In this document: positions 1 through 6,302 of the stretch, piece after piece
Layout of the letters: each line of letters opens with the position of its first letter
How positions within the stretch are numbered: the first letter of the stretch is position 1
DNA from: Cellvibrio sp.
GTDB taxonomy: Bacteria; Pseudomonadota; Gammaproteobacteria; Pseudomonadales; Cellvibrionaceae
Assembly: GCA_003524365.1 (NCBI GenBank)
Contig: DQHS01000298.1
Span: 7,284 to 18,108 of the forward strand
Direction of reading: 5' to 3'
DNA length: 10,825 bases
The notes under the pieces: generated by a model
What the model was told of the DNA's origin: nothing
The model's database searches: none
What the model saw: the letters and a program-made list of their open reading frames with translations, nothing else
Made by a program: the position numbers and the translations under genes

Positions 1-2331
1 GTCACTTTGGTCAATACCATGACCGAAACGGTGTTGGATATCCCCGGCGTCAATGCCAAATATGGCTTTGGTCCAGAGTTGATGATCGATTATCTCGCGC
101 TCATGGGTGACAAGGTCGATAACATTCCCGGCGTGCCCGGGGTTGGCGAAAAAACCGCGCAGGGATTAATCCAAGGGCTTGGTAGTTTGGATGCGATTTA
201 CGCTGATCTGGAAAAAGTGCGTACGCTTTCATTTCGCGGCGCGAAAACCATGCCGGAAAAATTAATCGAACACCGCGAGATGGCTTATTTGTCTTATCGC
301 CTCGCCACCATTAAAACCGATGTAGAGTTGGCGATTGCACCGGAATCTATCCATTGCGGGCAACCTGATAACAATCGACTGCGCGAGTTATTTGAAGACC
401 TGGAGTTTAAAAGTTGGGTAAAAGATTTAGGTGATGACAATGCAAATTCACCCGCTGCAATTGCAGCGGTGAGTACGCCAGAAGAAAACAATAGCGAGCC
501 AACTTCTCCAGCCGTACCTACTGATATTCACTACGACATTATTTCCGATAAAATTTTATTTGCAGATTGGTTAAAACGCTTGCAACAAGCGGCGCAGTTT
601 TCGTTTGATACTGAAACGACTGCGCTGGAAATTATGGATGCAAAAATTGTTGGTGTGAGTTTCGCAATTGAAGCGGGCGTTGCGGCCTATATTCCTTGCG
701 GCCACGACTACATGGGCGCGCCAGAGCAGTTGCCGATTGATTGGGTGCTGCAAGAATTAAAACCGATTTTGGAAGACACCAGTAAAATAAAAATCGGCCA
801 AAACTTAAAATATGATCGCAGTGTGCTACTTAATTACGGTATTGAATTGCGCGGTATTGAATTTGACACCATGCTTGAATCCTACGTGTGGAATTCCATC
901 GGCAGTCGCCACAATATGGATGACCTTGCGCAGAATTATCTCGACTACAAAACGGTAACTTTTGAAGAGATTGCCGGCAAAGGTGTAAAACAACTTACCT
1001 TTAATCAATTAAAAGTGGAAGACGCAGGTCACTATGCGGCAGAAGATGCCGATATCACTCTGCGGTTACACCAATTTTTTTGGCCGCAATTAGAAAAAGT
1101 TCCTACCTTAAAATCAGTTTTTCAAACTATCGAAATGCCGCTGTTACCGGTGCTCTCGCATATTGAGCGCAATGGTACATTGGTGGATGCCAAATTGCTC
1201 GGACAGCAAAGCATCGAATTGGGCGAGCGATTAGTGCAGTTGGAGCGTAAAGCCTATGATATCGCTGGGCAGGAATTTAATTTAAGTTCGCCCAAACAAC
1301 TCGGTGTGATTTTGTTTGAACAACAAAAATTGCCCATATTGAAAAAAACACCGACCGGCACACCATCGACTGCGGAAGAAGTTCTGCAGGAATTAGCGCT
1401 GGATTACCCACTGCCGAAGGTGTTGATGGAATATCGCGGCCTTGCGAAACTAAAATCAACTTATACCGATAAACTGCCGCTAGTGATTAACAAGCGCACG
1501 GGGCGAATTCACACGAGCTATCATCAAGCGGTAGCAGCAACCGGGCGTTTATCATCGCAAGATCCGAACCTGCAAAATATTCCGATTAAAACTGAAGAGG
1601 GGCGCCGCATTCGCCAGGCATTTATCGCCCCTAAAGGTTACAAATTGGTTGCCGCTGACTATTCGCAAATTGAATTGCGCATTATGGCGCACTTGTCCGA
1701 CGACGCCGGTCTACTCAGCGCGTTTGAAAAAGGTTTGGATGTGCATCGCGCTACCGCCGCCGAAGTATTTGGTGTGGGATTGGATGGTGTTACGTCAGAG
1801 ATGCGCCGCAGCGCCAAGGCGATTAACTTTGGTTTGATCTACGGTATGTCGGCCTTTGGTCTCGCCAAACAATTGCATGTCGGTCGCAATGAAGCGCAGC
1901 AATATATTGATCGCTATTTTGAGCGTTATCCTGGCGTACAGCGTTATATGAATAATATTCGCGCGCTCGCCCACGAGCAGGGTTATGTAGAAACCCTGTT
2001 TGGTCGCCGCTTATATTTACCTGAGATAAACGCCAAAAATAAAAACCTGCAAATGGGCGCCGAGCGCACTGCGATCAATGCGCCTATGCAAGGTACTGCC
2101 GCCGATATTATTAAAACGGCGATGATCAACGTGCAGGCCTGGCTCGATGAAACGCAACTCGATGCCAGAATCATTATGCAAGTGCACGATGAATTGGTGT
2201 TGGAAGTGGCTGAATCGCAATTAGTGCAAGTGCGTACGGGATTAATCGAACGCATGTCCGCCGCTGCTACACTAAAAGTACCGCTATTGGTGGAAGCAGG
2301 TGTGGGCAATAACTGGGATGAAGCGCATTGA
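1..2331 (+). CDS. polA: DNA polymerase I (5' end missing)
   Basis: DNA polymerase I fills gaps, removes RNA primers of Okazaki fragments and takes part in excision repair. The reading frame is open from base 1, so the gene starts outside the window and roughly 150 N-terminal codons of the 5'-nuclease domain are absent. Visible in order are the end of that domain with its helix-hairpin-helix stretch (DNIPGVPGVGEKTA, near 118-160), a variable linker (near 440-530), the 3'-5' exonuclease and the polymerase domain. The exonuclease keeps its acidic residues: DTET at 607-618, NLKYDR near 802-819 and YAAEDAD near 1033-1053, so proofreading should work. Polymerase motif A (DYSQIELR from 1657), motif B (RRSAKAINFGLIYG from 1804) and motif C (VHDE at 2182-2193) are all intact. 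The protein ends NNWDEAH, as the family does. The closeness to enterobacterial Pol I is from memory, but the identity is certain. The TTG at 7 is internal, not a start. Confidence 0.98.
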   Translation, partial: VTLVNTMTETVLDIPGVNAKYGFGPELMIDYLALMGDKVDNIPGVPGVGEKTAQGLIQGLGSLDAIYADLEKVRTLSFRGAKTMPEKLIEHREMAYLSYRLATIKTDVELAIAPESIHCGQPDNNRLRELFEDLEFKSWVKDLGDDNANSPAAIAAVSTPEENNSEPTSPAVPTDIHYDIISDKILFADWLKRLQQAAQFSFDTETTALEIMDAKIVGVSFAIEAGVAAYIPCGHDYMGAPEQLPIDWVLQELKPILEDTSKIKIGQNLKYDRSVLLNYGIELRGIEFDTMLESYVWNSIGSRHNMDDLAQNYLDYKTVTFEEIAGKGVKQLTFNQLKVEDAGHYAAEDADITLRLHQFFWPQLEKVPTLKSVFQTIEMPLLPVLSHIERNGTLVDAKLLGQQSIELGERLVQLERKAYDIAGQEFNLSSPKQLGVILFEQQKLPILKKTPTGTPSTAEEVLQELALDYPLPKVLMEYRGLAKLKSTYTDKLPLVINKRTGRIHTSYHQAVAATGRLSSQDPNLQNIPIKTEEGRRIRQAFIAPKGYKLVAADYSQIELRIMAHLSDDAGLLSAFEKGLDVHRATAAEVFGVGLDGVTSEMRRSAKAINFGLIYGMSAFGLAKQLHVGRNEAQQYIDRYFERYPGVQRYMNNIRALAHEQGYVETLFGRRLYLPEINAKNKNLQMGAERTAINAPMQGTAADIIKTAMINVQAWLDETQLDARIIMQVHDELVLEVAESQLVQVRTGLIERMSAAATLKVPLLVEAGVGNNWDEAH

Positions 2332-2371
2332 CTAACTTGAGTGTCCAATCCTGGTCGTGAGAATAAATGGG

Positions 2372-2380
2372 TGTAATAAT
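2372..2380 (+). promoter_or_regulatory. Possible extended -10 promoter of the solute-binding protein gene
   Basis: TGTAATAAT combines an extended -10 TG with a 5/6 match to TATAAT. Transcription would begin near 2387, just ahead of the purine-rich GGGGGA ribosome-binding region. No good -35 sits at the usual distance, so this is a tentative call. Confidence 0.35.
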
Positions 2381-2404
2381 TTGTTTGGGGGAAAAGTGAG
2401 CATT

Positions 2405-3310
2405 ATGAAAAATAAATGGTTTCGCTGTCTCGCACTTTTATTTCTATTATCACCATCACAGGGTGTGTTGGCCGAATTTATCGTCAGTCATCGCTCGCCT
2501 TTTGCTGAAGGTGATAAACACCATATTTACAGTACAGAGTTGTTACGTCTTGCGCTGGAAAAAACGCGTAAGGAATATGGTAATTTCACCATGCGGGCGA
2601 TACCGCCGCGCAACTATGTCCGTTCAGTCAAAGCAGCGGTTGATAATACCTATCCCAATTTAATTATTGAGACGAGTTATGAGCAGGCGCTTACCCATCA
2701 CGCCAAATTGGATTTTATTAATTTCCCAATGGATTTGGGGGTGCTTGGCTACCGTGTGTGTTTTATCAATCCCAAGCTCAAGGAGAGTGGTAAAAAGATC
2801 GAATCGCTCGATGATTTGCGGCAATACACTTTTGCCCATGGCGTGGGCTGGGCGGATACAACTATCTTTCGTCACAATGGATTGAAGGTGCAGGAGATAG
2901 ATAATTACGACGGCATGTTCTTAATGATTATTGGCGGGAGGGTCGATTTTTTTTGTCGCGGTGTAAATGAAATTCTGGGTGAGCTGGAGCAATTTAGCCA
3001 TCTAGAAGAGCTCACTATTGATGAACAATTCTTACTGGTTTATCCGCTGCCCCGATTTTTCTATCTGAATATCAAAAACAAACTTGCCAAAGAGCGTATT
3101 GAGTTGGGCTTGCAGCGCGCTTACGCGGACGGATCTTTACAATTGCTGTGGAAGGCCAATTTCCAGCCTAGTTTGACGCTGGTGAATTTAGATAAGCGTA
3201 AGCTTATCCAGCTCGAAAACCCCCTGTTGGGTGATATGAAGATGCAGTTTGTGCCAGACTTTATACCCTTGCTGGATAAAGCCGGGAAAAGTCACAGTCA
3301 AGATGAATAG
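2405..3310 (+). CDS. Secreted solute-binding protein, periplasmic-binding type II fold, orphan
   Basis: A 301-residue protein resembling the extracellular solute-binding proteins of family 3 (amino-acid ABC transporter type). It starts with a clear signal peptide: MKNKWFR, a hydrophobic core (LALLFLL) and a likely cleavage after VLA at residue 23, so it should be periplasmic. I chose ATG at 2405 because the signal peptide begins there and GGGGGA lies at 2387-2392. GTG at 2396 is in frame and also possible. The frame extends back to GTG 2357, but that would put non-signal residues in front. The mature part has the mixed alpha/beta look of a two-lobed binding protein, including a mid-protein 'SLDDLRQYTFAHGVGWADT' stretch typical of the hinge and second lobe. 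No permease or ATPase gene is adjacent, so the ligand is unknown. Such orphan proteins are often sensors, surplus binding proteins or of unknown role. No terminator follows directly; the first one downstream is at 3557. Confidence 0.75.
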   Translation: MKNKWFRCLALLFLLSPSQGVLAEFIVSHRSPFAEGDKHHIYSTELLRLALEKTRKEYGNFTMRAIPPRNYVRSVKAAVDNTYPNLIIETSYEQALTHHAKLDFINFPMDLGVLGYRVCFINPKLKESGKKIESLDDLRQYTFAHGVGWADTTIFRHNGLKVQEIDNYDGMFLMIIGGRVDFFCRGVNEILGELEQFSHLEELTIDEQFLLVYPLPRFFYLNIKNKLAKERIELGLQRAYADGSLQLLWKANFQPSLTLVNLDKRKLIQLENPLLGDMKMQFVPDFIPLLDKAGKSHSQDE

Positions 3311-3393
3311 ATTCTTAATGGGTCAAGGGTTGAGCGTCATTTTGGGGTTGAGTTTGCAAATTTCGGAAGTTTTAACCTATTGTTTTTAAAGGG

Positions 3394-3412
3394 TTTTGTT
3401 GAATTAACAAAA
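3394..3412 (+). promoter_or_regulatory. Perfect AT-rich inverted repeat, possible operator
   Basis: TTTTGTT (3394-3400) and AACAAAA (3406-3412) are exact inverted copies separated by GAATT. The repeat overlaps a candidate -35 (TTAACA, 3404-3409). It has too little GC and no U-tract to be a terminator. An operator is the simplest reading, but no known regulator consensus is recognised. Confidence 0.35.
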
Positions 3413-3432
3413 GATTGTGCAAATTATTTAAA
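3404..3432 (+). promoter_or_regulatory. Candidate sigma-70 promoter for the intergenic RNA
   Basis: TTAACA (5/6 to TTGACA) is followed after 17 bases by TTTAAA at 3427-3432 (4/6 to TATAAT). A transcript would begin near 3439 and, ended by the terminator at 3557-3581, be about 140 nt long. A second candidate, of extracytoplasmic-sigma type, is GAACTA (3441-3446), 17 bases, TCTCA (3464-3468), giving a shorter RNA of about 105 nt. Neither is proven. Confidence 0.35.
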
Positions 3433-3438
3433 AATAGT

Positions 3439-3581
3439 TTGAACTAATGTGGAAAGGGGTGGGTCTCAGTTATGTGTGTTTTACGATCATGAGCTAACTC
3501 CTCCCCTAATGGCTTTTAAGCCAGCTAAGCGCGAAGTAATTTTAAAGCTAAGCCAGCCCCGATTTTATCGGGGTTTTTTTT
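3439..3581 (+). ncRNA. Candidate small RNA in the Spot 42/ErsA position between polA and engB
   Basis: Seen: a non-coding stretch that ends in a textbook terminator and has three structured parts. GGGGTGGG (3456-3463) plus GTTA (3469-3472) can pair with TAAC plus TCCTCCCC (3495-3506), allowing one T-T mismatch, one G-T pair and a bulge. TGGCTT (3510-3515) is followed by its inverted copy AAGCCA (3518-3523). CCCCGAT/ATCGGGG forms the terminator. AGCTAAG occurs at 3524 and 3547. Known: the polA-engB gap carries Spot 42 (spf) in enterobacteria and ErsA in Pseudomonas; both are trans-acting RNAs. Inferred: this is a positional counterpart. The CTCCTCCCC run could pair with Shine-Dalgarno sequences if exposed. 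The 5' end is uncertain (about 3439 or 3475). It could instead be the 3' end of a longer transcript from the upstream solute-binding protein gene, which lacks its own terminator. Confidence 0.55.
3557..3581 (+). terminator. Rho-independent terminator of the intergenic RNA
   Basis: CCCCGAT (3557-3563), loop TTT, ATCGGGG (3567-3573), then eight T at 3574-3581. The stem is perfect with a strong U-tract. It reads rightward only. Confidence 0.93.
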
Positions 3582-3665
3582 GCCTGTCGTTTGCTAATGT
3601 GTATAGAAGAGGTGCGGGTAATTGTGCAAAAACTGTTGCAGTTACAAAGCTTTACGTTTTACTGC

Positions 3666-3694
3666 GAACTTTATTTGGGAGCTTTGGGTCATAA
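3666..3694 (+). promoter_or_regulatory. Possible extracytoplasmic-sigma (RpoE/AlgU-type) promoter
   Basis: GAACTT at 3666-3671 matches the RpoE/AlgU -35 core exactly. It is followed after 17 bases by TCATAA at 3689-3694, a partial match to TCAAA or TCTGA. Transcription would start near 3700, leading into the tandem terminators at 3762-3824. The evidence is a short-motif match only. Confidence 0.3.
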
Positions 3695-3699
3695 GTACA

Positions 3700-3792
3700 A
3701 CTTGCTTAATGGAGCCTTTTTTCTCTCGTAGTTGTTGTCTTGTCTCTCTGACCTAGCCCATCTGGCATCACCCCAAGGGTGCCAGTTTTTTT
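3700..3792 (+). ncRNA. Second candidate small RNA ending at the tandem terminators
   Basis: The 180 bases between the terminator at 3557-3581 and the terminators at 3762-3824 encode no convincing protein. Yet two further rightward terminators end the interval, so some transcript must normally arrive from the left. The region from about 3700 is rich in U and C (CTTTTTTCTCTCGTAG, then TGTCTTGTCTCTCTGACC), a composition common in Hfq-binding RNAs with an unstructured targeting segment. A GAACTT-type -35 lies upstream at 3666. The 5' end is a guess. The alternatives are read-through from the first unit, or protection against transcription entering engB from behind. Confidence 0.35.
3762..3792 (+). 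terminator. Rho-independent terminator, first of a tandem pair
   Basis: CTGG (3762-3765) pairs with CCAG (3782-3785), and CACCC (3769-3773) with GGGTG (3777-3781) around loop CAA, with CAT bulged. Seven T follow at 3786-3792. It acts on rightward transcription. Confidence 0.82.
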
Positions 3793-3824
3793 CCGATGAT
3801 TTATCCAAATCATCGGATTTTTTT
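3792..3824 (+). terminator. Rho-independent terminator, second of a tandem pair
   Basis: A perfect 11-bp stem: TCCGATGATTT (3792-3802), loop ATCC, AAATCATCGGA (3807-3817), then seven T at 3818-3824. The T-run runs into the stop codon of engB on the other strand. On the minus strand the hairpin is followed by A rather than T, so it should not end engB transcription. Confidence 0.88.
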
Positions 3825-4461
3825 ATTGGGGCGGGTTTTCTTCGCTGCTCTGTTCTTGTACTGGCGCCAGCCAGGACTGCAATTTCGCTTTGAGTTCATC
3901 AAGCCCTGCATATTTCAACGCTGAAAAACACTGGATGCTTACCAATTGGTCGAGCTTTGCCTGTTTGAGCTGCTTTTGCACCGCAAACAGGGCGTTGTTG
4001 GCTTGCATACGGCTGAGTTTATCGGCCTTGGTCAGCAGTATATGTACTGGCATATTGCCGCGAATGGCCCAGTCGAGCATGGTGGAGTCAAATTCTTGCA
4101 GGGGGTGGCGAATATCCATCAGCAATATCAGACCTTGCAGGCATTGGCGTTTCTGCAGGTACTCGGACAAATCGCGCTGCCATTTCTCTTTTTGATCGCG
4201 CGAAACTTTGGCGTAACCATAACCGGGCAAATCGACCAAACGCTGCGTATCACTCACATTAAAAAAGTTGATCAACTGGGTGCGGCCAGGTGTTTTACTG
4301 GTACGTGCCAGTTTTTGGTTGGTCAAGGCGTTGATGGCACTGGATTTGCCCGCGTTTGAGCGGCCAGCAAAGGCGACTTCATAACCGGTTTCTGGTGGGC
4401 ATTCGCGGATGCTGGGTGCACTCTTGGTAAAATAAGCCTTGGTAAATACGATCTCGGTCAA
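3823..4461 (-). CDS. engB: Ribosome biogenesis GTP-binding protein EngB/YihA/YsxC
   Basis: EngB is an essential TrmE-Era-EngA-EngB-family GTPase needed for maturation of the large ribosomal subunit. All G motifs are present in the 212 residues: G1 GRSNAGKS (33-40), G2 within TPGRT (57-61), G3 DLPG (77-80), G4 TKAD (144-147) and G5 SALK (180-183). The length is normal for a single-domain EngB. The start is TTG at 4461, read on the minus strand. An in-frame TGA lies just upstream (4474-4476), no ATG or GTG lies between, and no methionine occurs before the G1 motif. An AAGGG ribosome-binding site sits 8 bases ahead of the TTG. The gene points toward polA, converging with the intergenic RNA units, as in other gammaproteobacteria. 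It is divergent from the cytochrome c4 gene. No intrinsic terminator is visible on its own strand after the stop. Confidence 0.96.
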   Translation of the reverse strand: MTEIVFTKAYFTKSAPSIRECPPETGYEVAFAGRSNAGKSSAINALTNQKLARTSKTPGRTQLINFFNVSDTQRLVDLPGYGYAKVSRDQKEKWQRDLSEYLQKRQCLQGLILLMDIRHPLQEFDSTMLDWAIRGNMPVHILLTKADKLSRMQANNALFAVQKQLKQAKLDQLVSIQCFSALKYAGLDELKAKLQSWLAPVQEQSSEENPPQ

Positions 4462-4475
4462 GATAATAACCCTTC
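4462..4475 (-). promoter_or_regulatory. Ribosome-binding site that fixes the TTG start of engB
   Basis: Read on the minus strand the leader is TGAAGGGTTATTATC followed by TTG. AAGGG lies 8 bases before the TTG, and the TGA closes the frame upstream. TTG is therefore the only standard start that keeps the conserved N-terminus. Confidence 0.75.
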
Positions 4476-4697
4476 AAAATAGTGTGTTATTAGCGCGTTG
4501 GTAATATAATGCCGCCGCTTTTACCGGCCGCCGTGCGCGCCAAAAGCAGGATTCATGCGGAATCACGTGGAATTAAAGGTGCGATTGTAGCTTGTTGACC
4601 TGTCATTAAGCGAACCATCCGCTAAATTCCTACGTATACTTGCCAGTACAAGACGCACGCATAACAATCAGATTCATCGACCAAATCGGATTAGCCA
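4462..4697. other. Divergent intergenic region between engB and cytochrome c4
   Basis: This gap must carry the promoters of both flanking genes. Rightward, TATACT at 4635-4640 is a plausible -10 with no good -35. A TTGACC at 4595-4600 is too far from it. Leftward, TATATT near 4504-4509 (minus strand) is a plausible -10 for engB. The stretch near 4510-4545 is GC-rich with short inverted GGCCGCC-like pieces. No RNA gene or protein gene is supported. The 65-residue frame starting at 4640 overlaps the real gene and is out of frame. Confidence 0.5.
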
Positions 4698-5381
4698 ATG
4701 AAACATATCGTAAGAAATGCACTTTTATCGCTGGGTTTGGTAGCTGCTGCACAGGGTGCTATGGCTGCAGGAGATGCTGCCGCTGGTGCAACCAAGGCTG
4801 CCGTTTGCGGCGCATGTCACGGTGCCGATGGCAATAGTATGGTTGGAACTTTCCCGAAATTGGCCGGTTTAGGCGAACGCTATTTACTTAAGCAGTTGAC
4901 CGATATTCAGGCGTGGGATTTGGAAAAAGACGCGGCCAAGAAAGTGGTGACGGGTCGTGCAGTAGCTGAAATGACGGGTCAGCTGGTTAATATGAGCAAG
5001 CAAGACCTGGCCGATATAGCTGCGCATTTCGCTAATCAGACCACACAATTATCCGGTTCCAAAAAAATCGAAGTGCAAGTGAACTCGGGTATTAAAGTCG
5101 ATGGTTTGGAGTTGGGTGAACGTATTTACCGCGCCGGTAATTCTGTTACCGGTGTCCCTGCGTGTACCGGCTGCCACGCGCCCGATGGCAAAGGCAATAT
5201 TCCTGGCGGCTTCCCCCGTTTGAGTGGGCAGCACCCGGAATATGTTGAAAAACAATTGCGCGCGTTTCGCGCTGGCGATCGCACTAATGATGGCGATCAG
5301 ATGATTATGCGTTCTGTGGCTGACAAAATGAGTGATGCCGAAATCATTGCATTGGCTAACTTTATTGCTGGATTGAATTAA
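4698..5381 (+). CDS. Dihaem cytochrome c4
   Basis: A 227-residue periplasmic electron carrier with two class I cytochrome c domains in tandem; cytochromes c4 typically pass electrons to terminal oxidases. A Sec signal peptide is clear: MKHIVRN, a hydrophobic stretch, and AMA before the cleavage at about residue 23. Haem sites are CGACH (residues 37-41) and CTGCH (156-160). Each domain then has a conserved proline/leucine FP(K/R)L(A/S)G segment and later methionines (for example in AEMTGQLVNM and in DQMIMRSV) suitable as axial ligands. The length and twofold layout match cytochrome c4. The ribosome-binding site is weak (CGGA, about 4687-4690). It is followed by a strong terminator, so it is probably transcribed alone. 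Its place between engB and dsbA is as I recall for Pseudomonas cc4. Confidence 0.95.
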   Translation: MKHIVRNALLSLGLVAAAQGAMAAGDAAAGATKAAVCGACHGADGNSMVGTFPKLAGLGERYLLKQLTDIQAWDLEKDAAKKVVTGRAVAEMTGQLVNMSKQDLADIAAHFANQTTQLSGSKKIEVQVNSGIKVDGLELGERIYRAGNSVTGVPACTGCHAPDGKGNIPGGFPRLSGQHPEYVEKQLRAFRAGDRTNDGDQMIMRSVADKMSDAEIIALANFIAGLN

Positions 5382-5412
5382 TCATCGGCGTTGGTTGATG
5401 GTTAATTAAGAT

Positions 5413-5440
5413 AAAAAAGGCGACCTTGGTCGCCTTTTTT
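5413..5440. terminator. Bidirectional-looking terminator after cytochrome c4
   Basis: Six A, GGCGACC (5419-5425), TT, GGTCGCC (5428-5434), six T (5435-5440). The stem is perfect, with a tract on both sides, so it could work in either direction. Its obvious client is the cytochrome gene. Confidence 0.93.
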
Positions 5441-5455
5441 ATATCTTTGCTTTAC

Positions 5456-5594
5456 AGATCTGGCTGCGGGCTGGAGAATCCGGCTCCAGATTGGGAACTT
5501 GGATGACATTTGCGGGACTAATGCCGCAGTAATCCAACACTAATGTTTATTCACACACTATGTTTTTCACAATAAAAGTACCGAGGAGCGAGTT
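5456..5594 (+). promoter_or_regulatory. dsbA leader with a hairpin and a possible RpoE/AlgU-type promoter
   Basis: CTGGAG (5471-5476) and CTCCAG (5484-5489) form a hairpin without a T-tract. Further down, GGGAACTT (5493-5500) matches an RpoE/AlgU-type -35, and 16 bases on is ACTAA (5517-5521), a weak -10 match. Pseudomonas dsbA is reported, as I recall, to have an AlgU-dependent promoter, which makes the match interesting but not decisive. A GAGGAG ribosome-binding site is at 5583-5588. Confidence 0.35.
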
Positions 5595-6245
5595 ATGCGT
5601 ATTTTGGTAGCCCTGTTGGGTTTGGTTTTTTCCCTAAGTGCCTGCGCTCAAGAGGCGTCGAGCGAGTATCAGGAAGGTAAACACTACGAGGTATTAGAGC
5701 AGGTCGTACGCACCACTGACCCAAGCAAAATCGAAGTGGCCGAAGTATTTGCTTATTCTTGTTCGCACTGCTTTGACTTTGAGCCACTCCTGCAAGCATG
5801 GGAAAAGAAACAATCTGCTGATGTTTACCTCGCCCAAACTCATGCTATGTGGAATCCCCAGATGGAGACACTGGTGCGTGGTTATTACACCTCGATTGCG
5901 CTGAAGGTGAAAGAAAAAACCCATATGGCGATTTTTAATGCCCTTCATTTGGAGCATAAACAAATCGTGACTGCCGAGCAGTGGGCAGACTTCTTTGCTG
6001 CCTACGGTGTGGATAAAGCCAAGGCGCTGAGCACATTTAATTCTTTCGGTGTAACCAGCCAAATCAAACAAGCTGAAGCGCGCGCGCGCGGCTACAAGGT
6101 AACTGGCACCCCCGAGATGGTGGTTGAAGGTAAATACCGTGTTAGCGCACGGTTGGCGGGCGGTCATGCCGAAATGTTAAAAGTGGTGGATTTTCTGGTT
6201 GCCAAAACGCGTGCTGAGCGTGGCACCAAAGCCCCGGCACAGTAA
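5595..6245 (+). CDS. dsbA: DsbA-family thiol:disulfide oxidoreductase with CSHC active site
   Basis: DsbA oxidises cysteine pairs of exported proteins in the periplasm and is re-oxidised by DsbB. This 216-residue protein has the thioredoxin-like fold with inserted helical domain expected of DsbA. The active site is C56-S57-H58-C59, preceded by EVFAYS, and VTGTPEMVV supplies the cis-proline loop (TP). The usual DsbA motif is CPHC; serine in place of proline is a variant that could shift redox potential. The N-terminus MRILVALLGLVFSLSAC has LSAC at 14-17, which fits the lipobox rule, so it may be a lipoprotein rather than a soluble protein cut after AQ. A good GAGGAG site lies 6 bases before the ATG. 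The gene is flanked by terminators and is probably a single-gene unit. Family assignment is secure. Which Dsb subgroup (DsbA, DsbL-like) and the lipid anchor are uncertain. Confidence 0.9.
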   Translation: MRILVALLGLVFSLSACAQEASSEYQEGKHYEVLEQVVRTTDPSKIEVAEVFAYSCSHCFDFEPLLQAWEKKQSADVYLAQTHAMWNPQMETLVRGYYTSIALKVKEKTHMAIFNALHLEHKQIVTAEQWADFFAAYGVDKAKALSTFNSFGVTSQIKQAEARARGYKVTGTPEMVVEGKYRVSARLAGGHAEMLKVVDFLVAKTRAERGTKAPAQ

Positions 6246-6272
6246 TACAGAGCTAATTATTTGCCCAGAAAG

Positions 6273-6302
6273 CCCGCACCGGGAAACCGGTGCGGGTTTT
6301 TT
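6273..6302 (+). terminator. Rho-independent terminator after dsbA
   Basis: CCCGCACCGG (6273-6282), GAAA tetraloop, CCGGTGCGGG (6287-6296), then six T. A perfect 10-bp stem capped by a GNRA loop. Confidence 0.95.

Noticed and set aside
1983..2348. 121-codon leftward frame
   Set aside because: It is the shadow of the polymerase domain of polA and is rich in serine, cysteine and alanine without any motif.
3449..3694. 81-codon rightward frame in the polA-engB gap
   Set aside because: It runs straight through the strong terminator at 3557-3581, has no family resemblance and no good ribosome-binding site.
3792..3817. The perfect hairpin as terminator of engB
   Set aside because: On the minus strand the stem is followed by A residues, not T, so it cannot act as an intrinsic terminator for engB.
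3946..4359. 137-codon rightward frame
   Set aside because: It lies entirely antisense within engB, whose GTPase motifs are unmistakable.
5550..5578. TTCACA, 17 bases, TAAAAG as a sigma-70 promoter for dsbA
   Set aside because: It would start transcription inside the ribosome-binding site at 5583-5588, leaving almost no leader.
6078..6092. Alternating CG run (GCGCGCGCGCGG) as a Z-DNA element or repeat
   Set aside because: It is explained by alanine and arginine codons in dsbA (EARARGY) and is too short to call.
5694..6167. 157-codon leftward frame
   Set aside because: It is antisense to dsbA and shows no recognisable domain.
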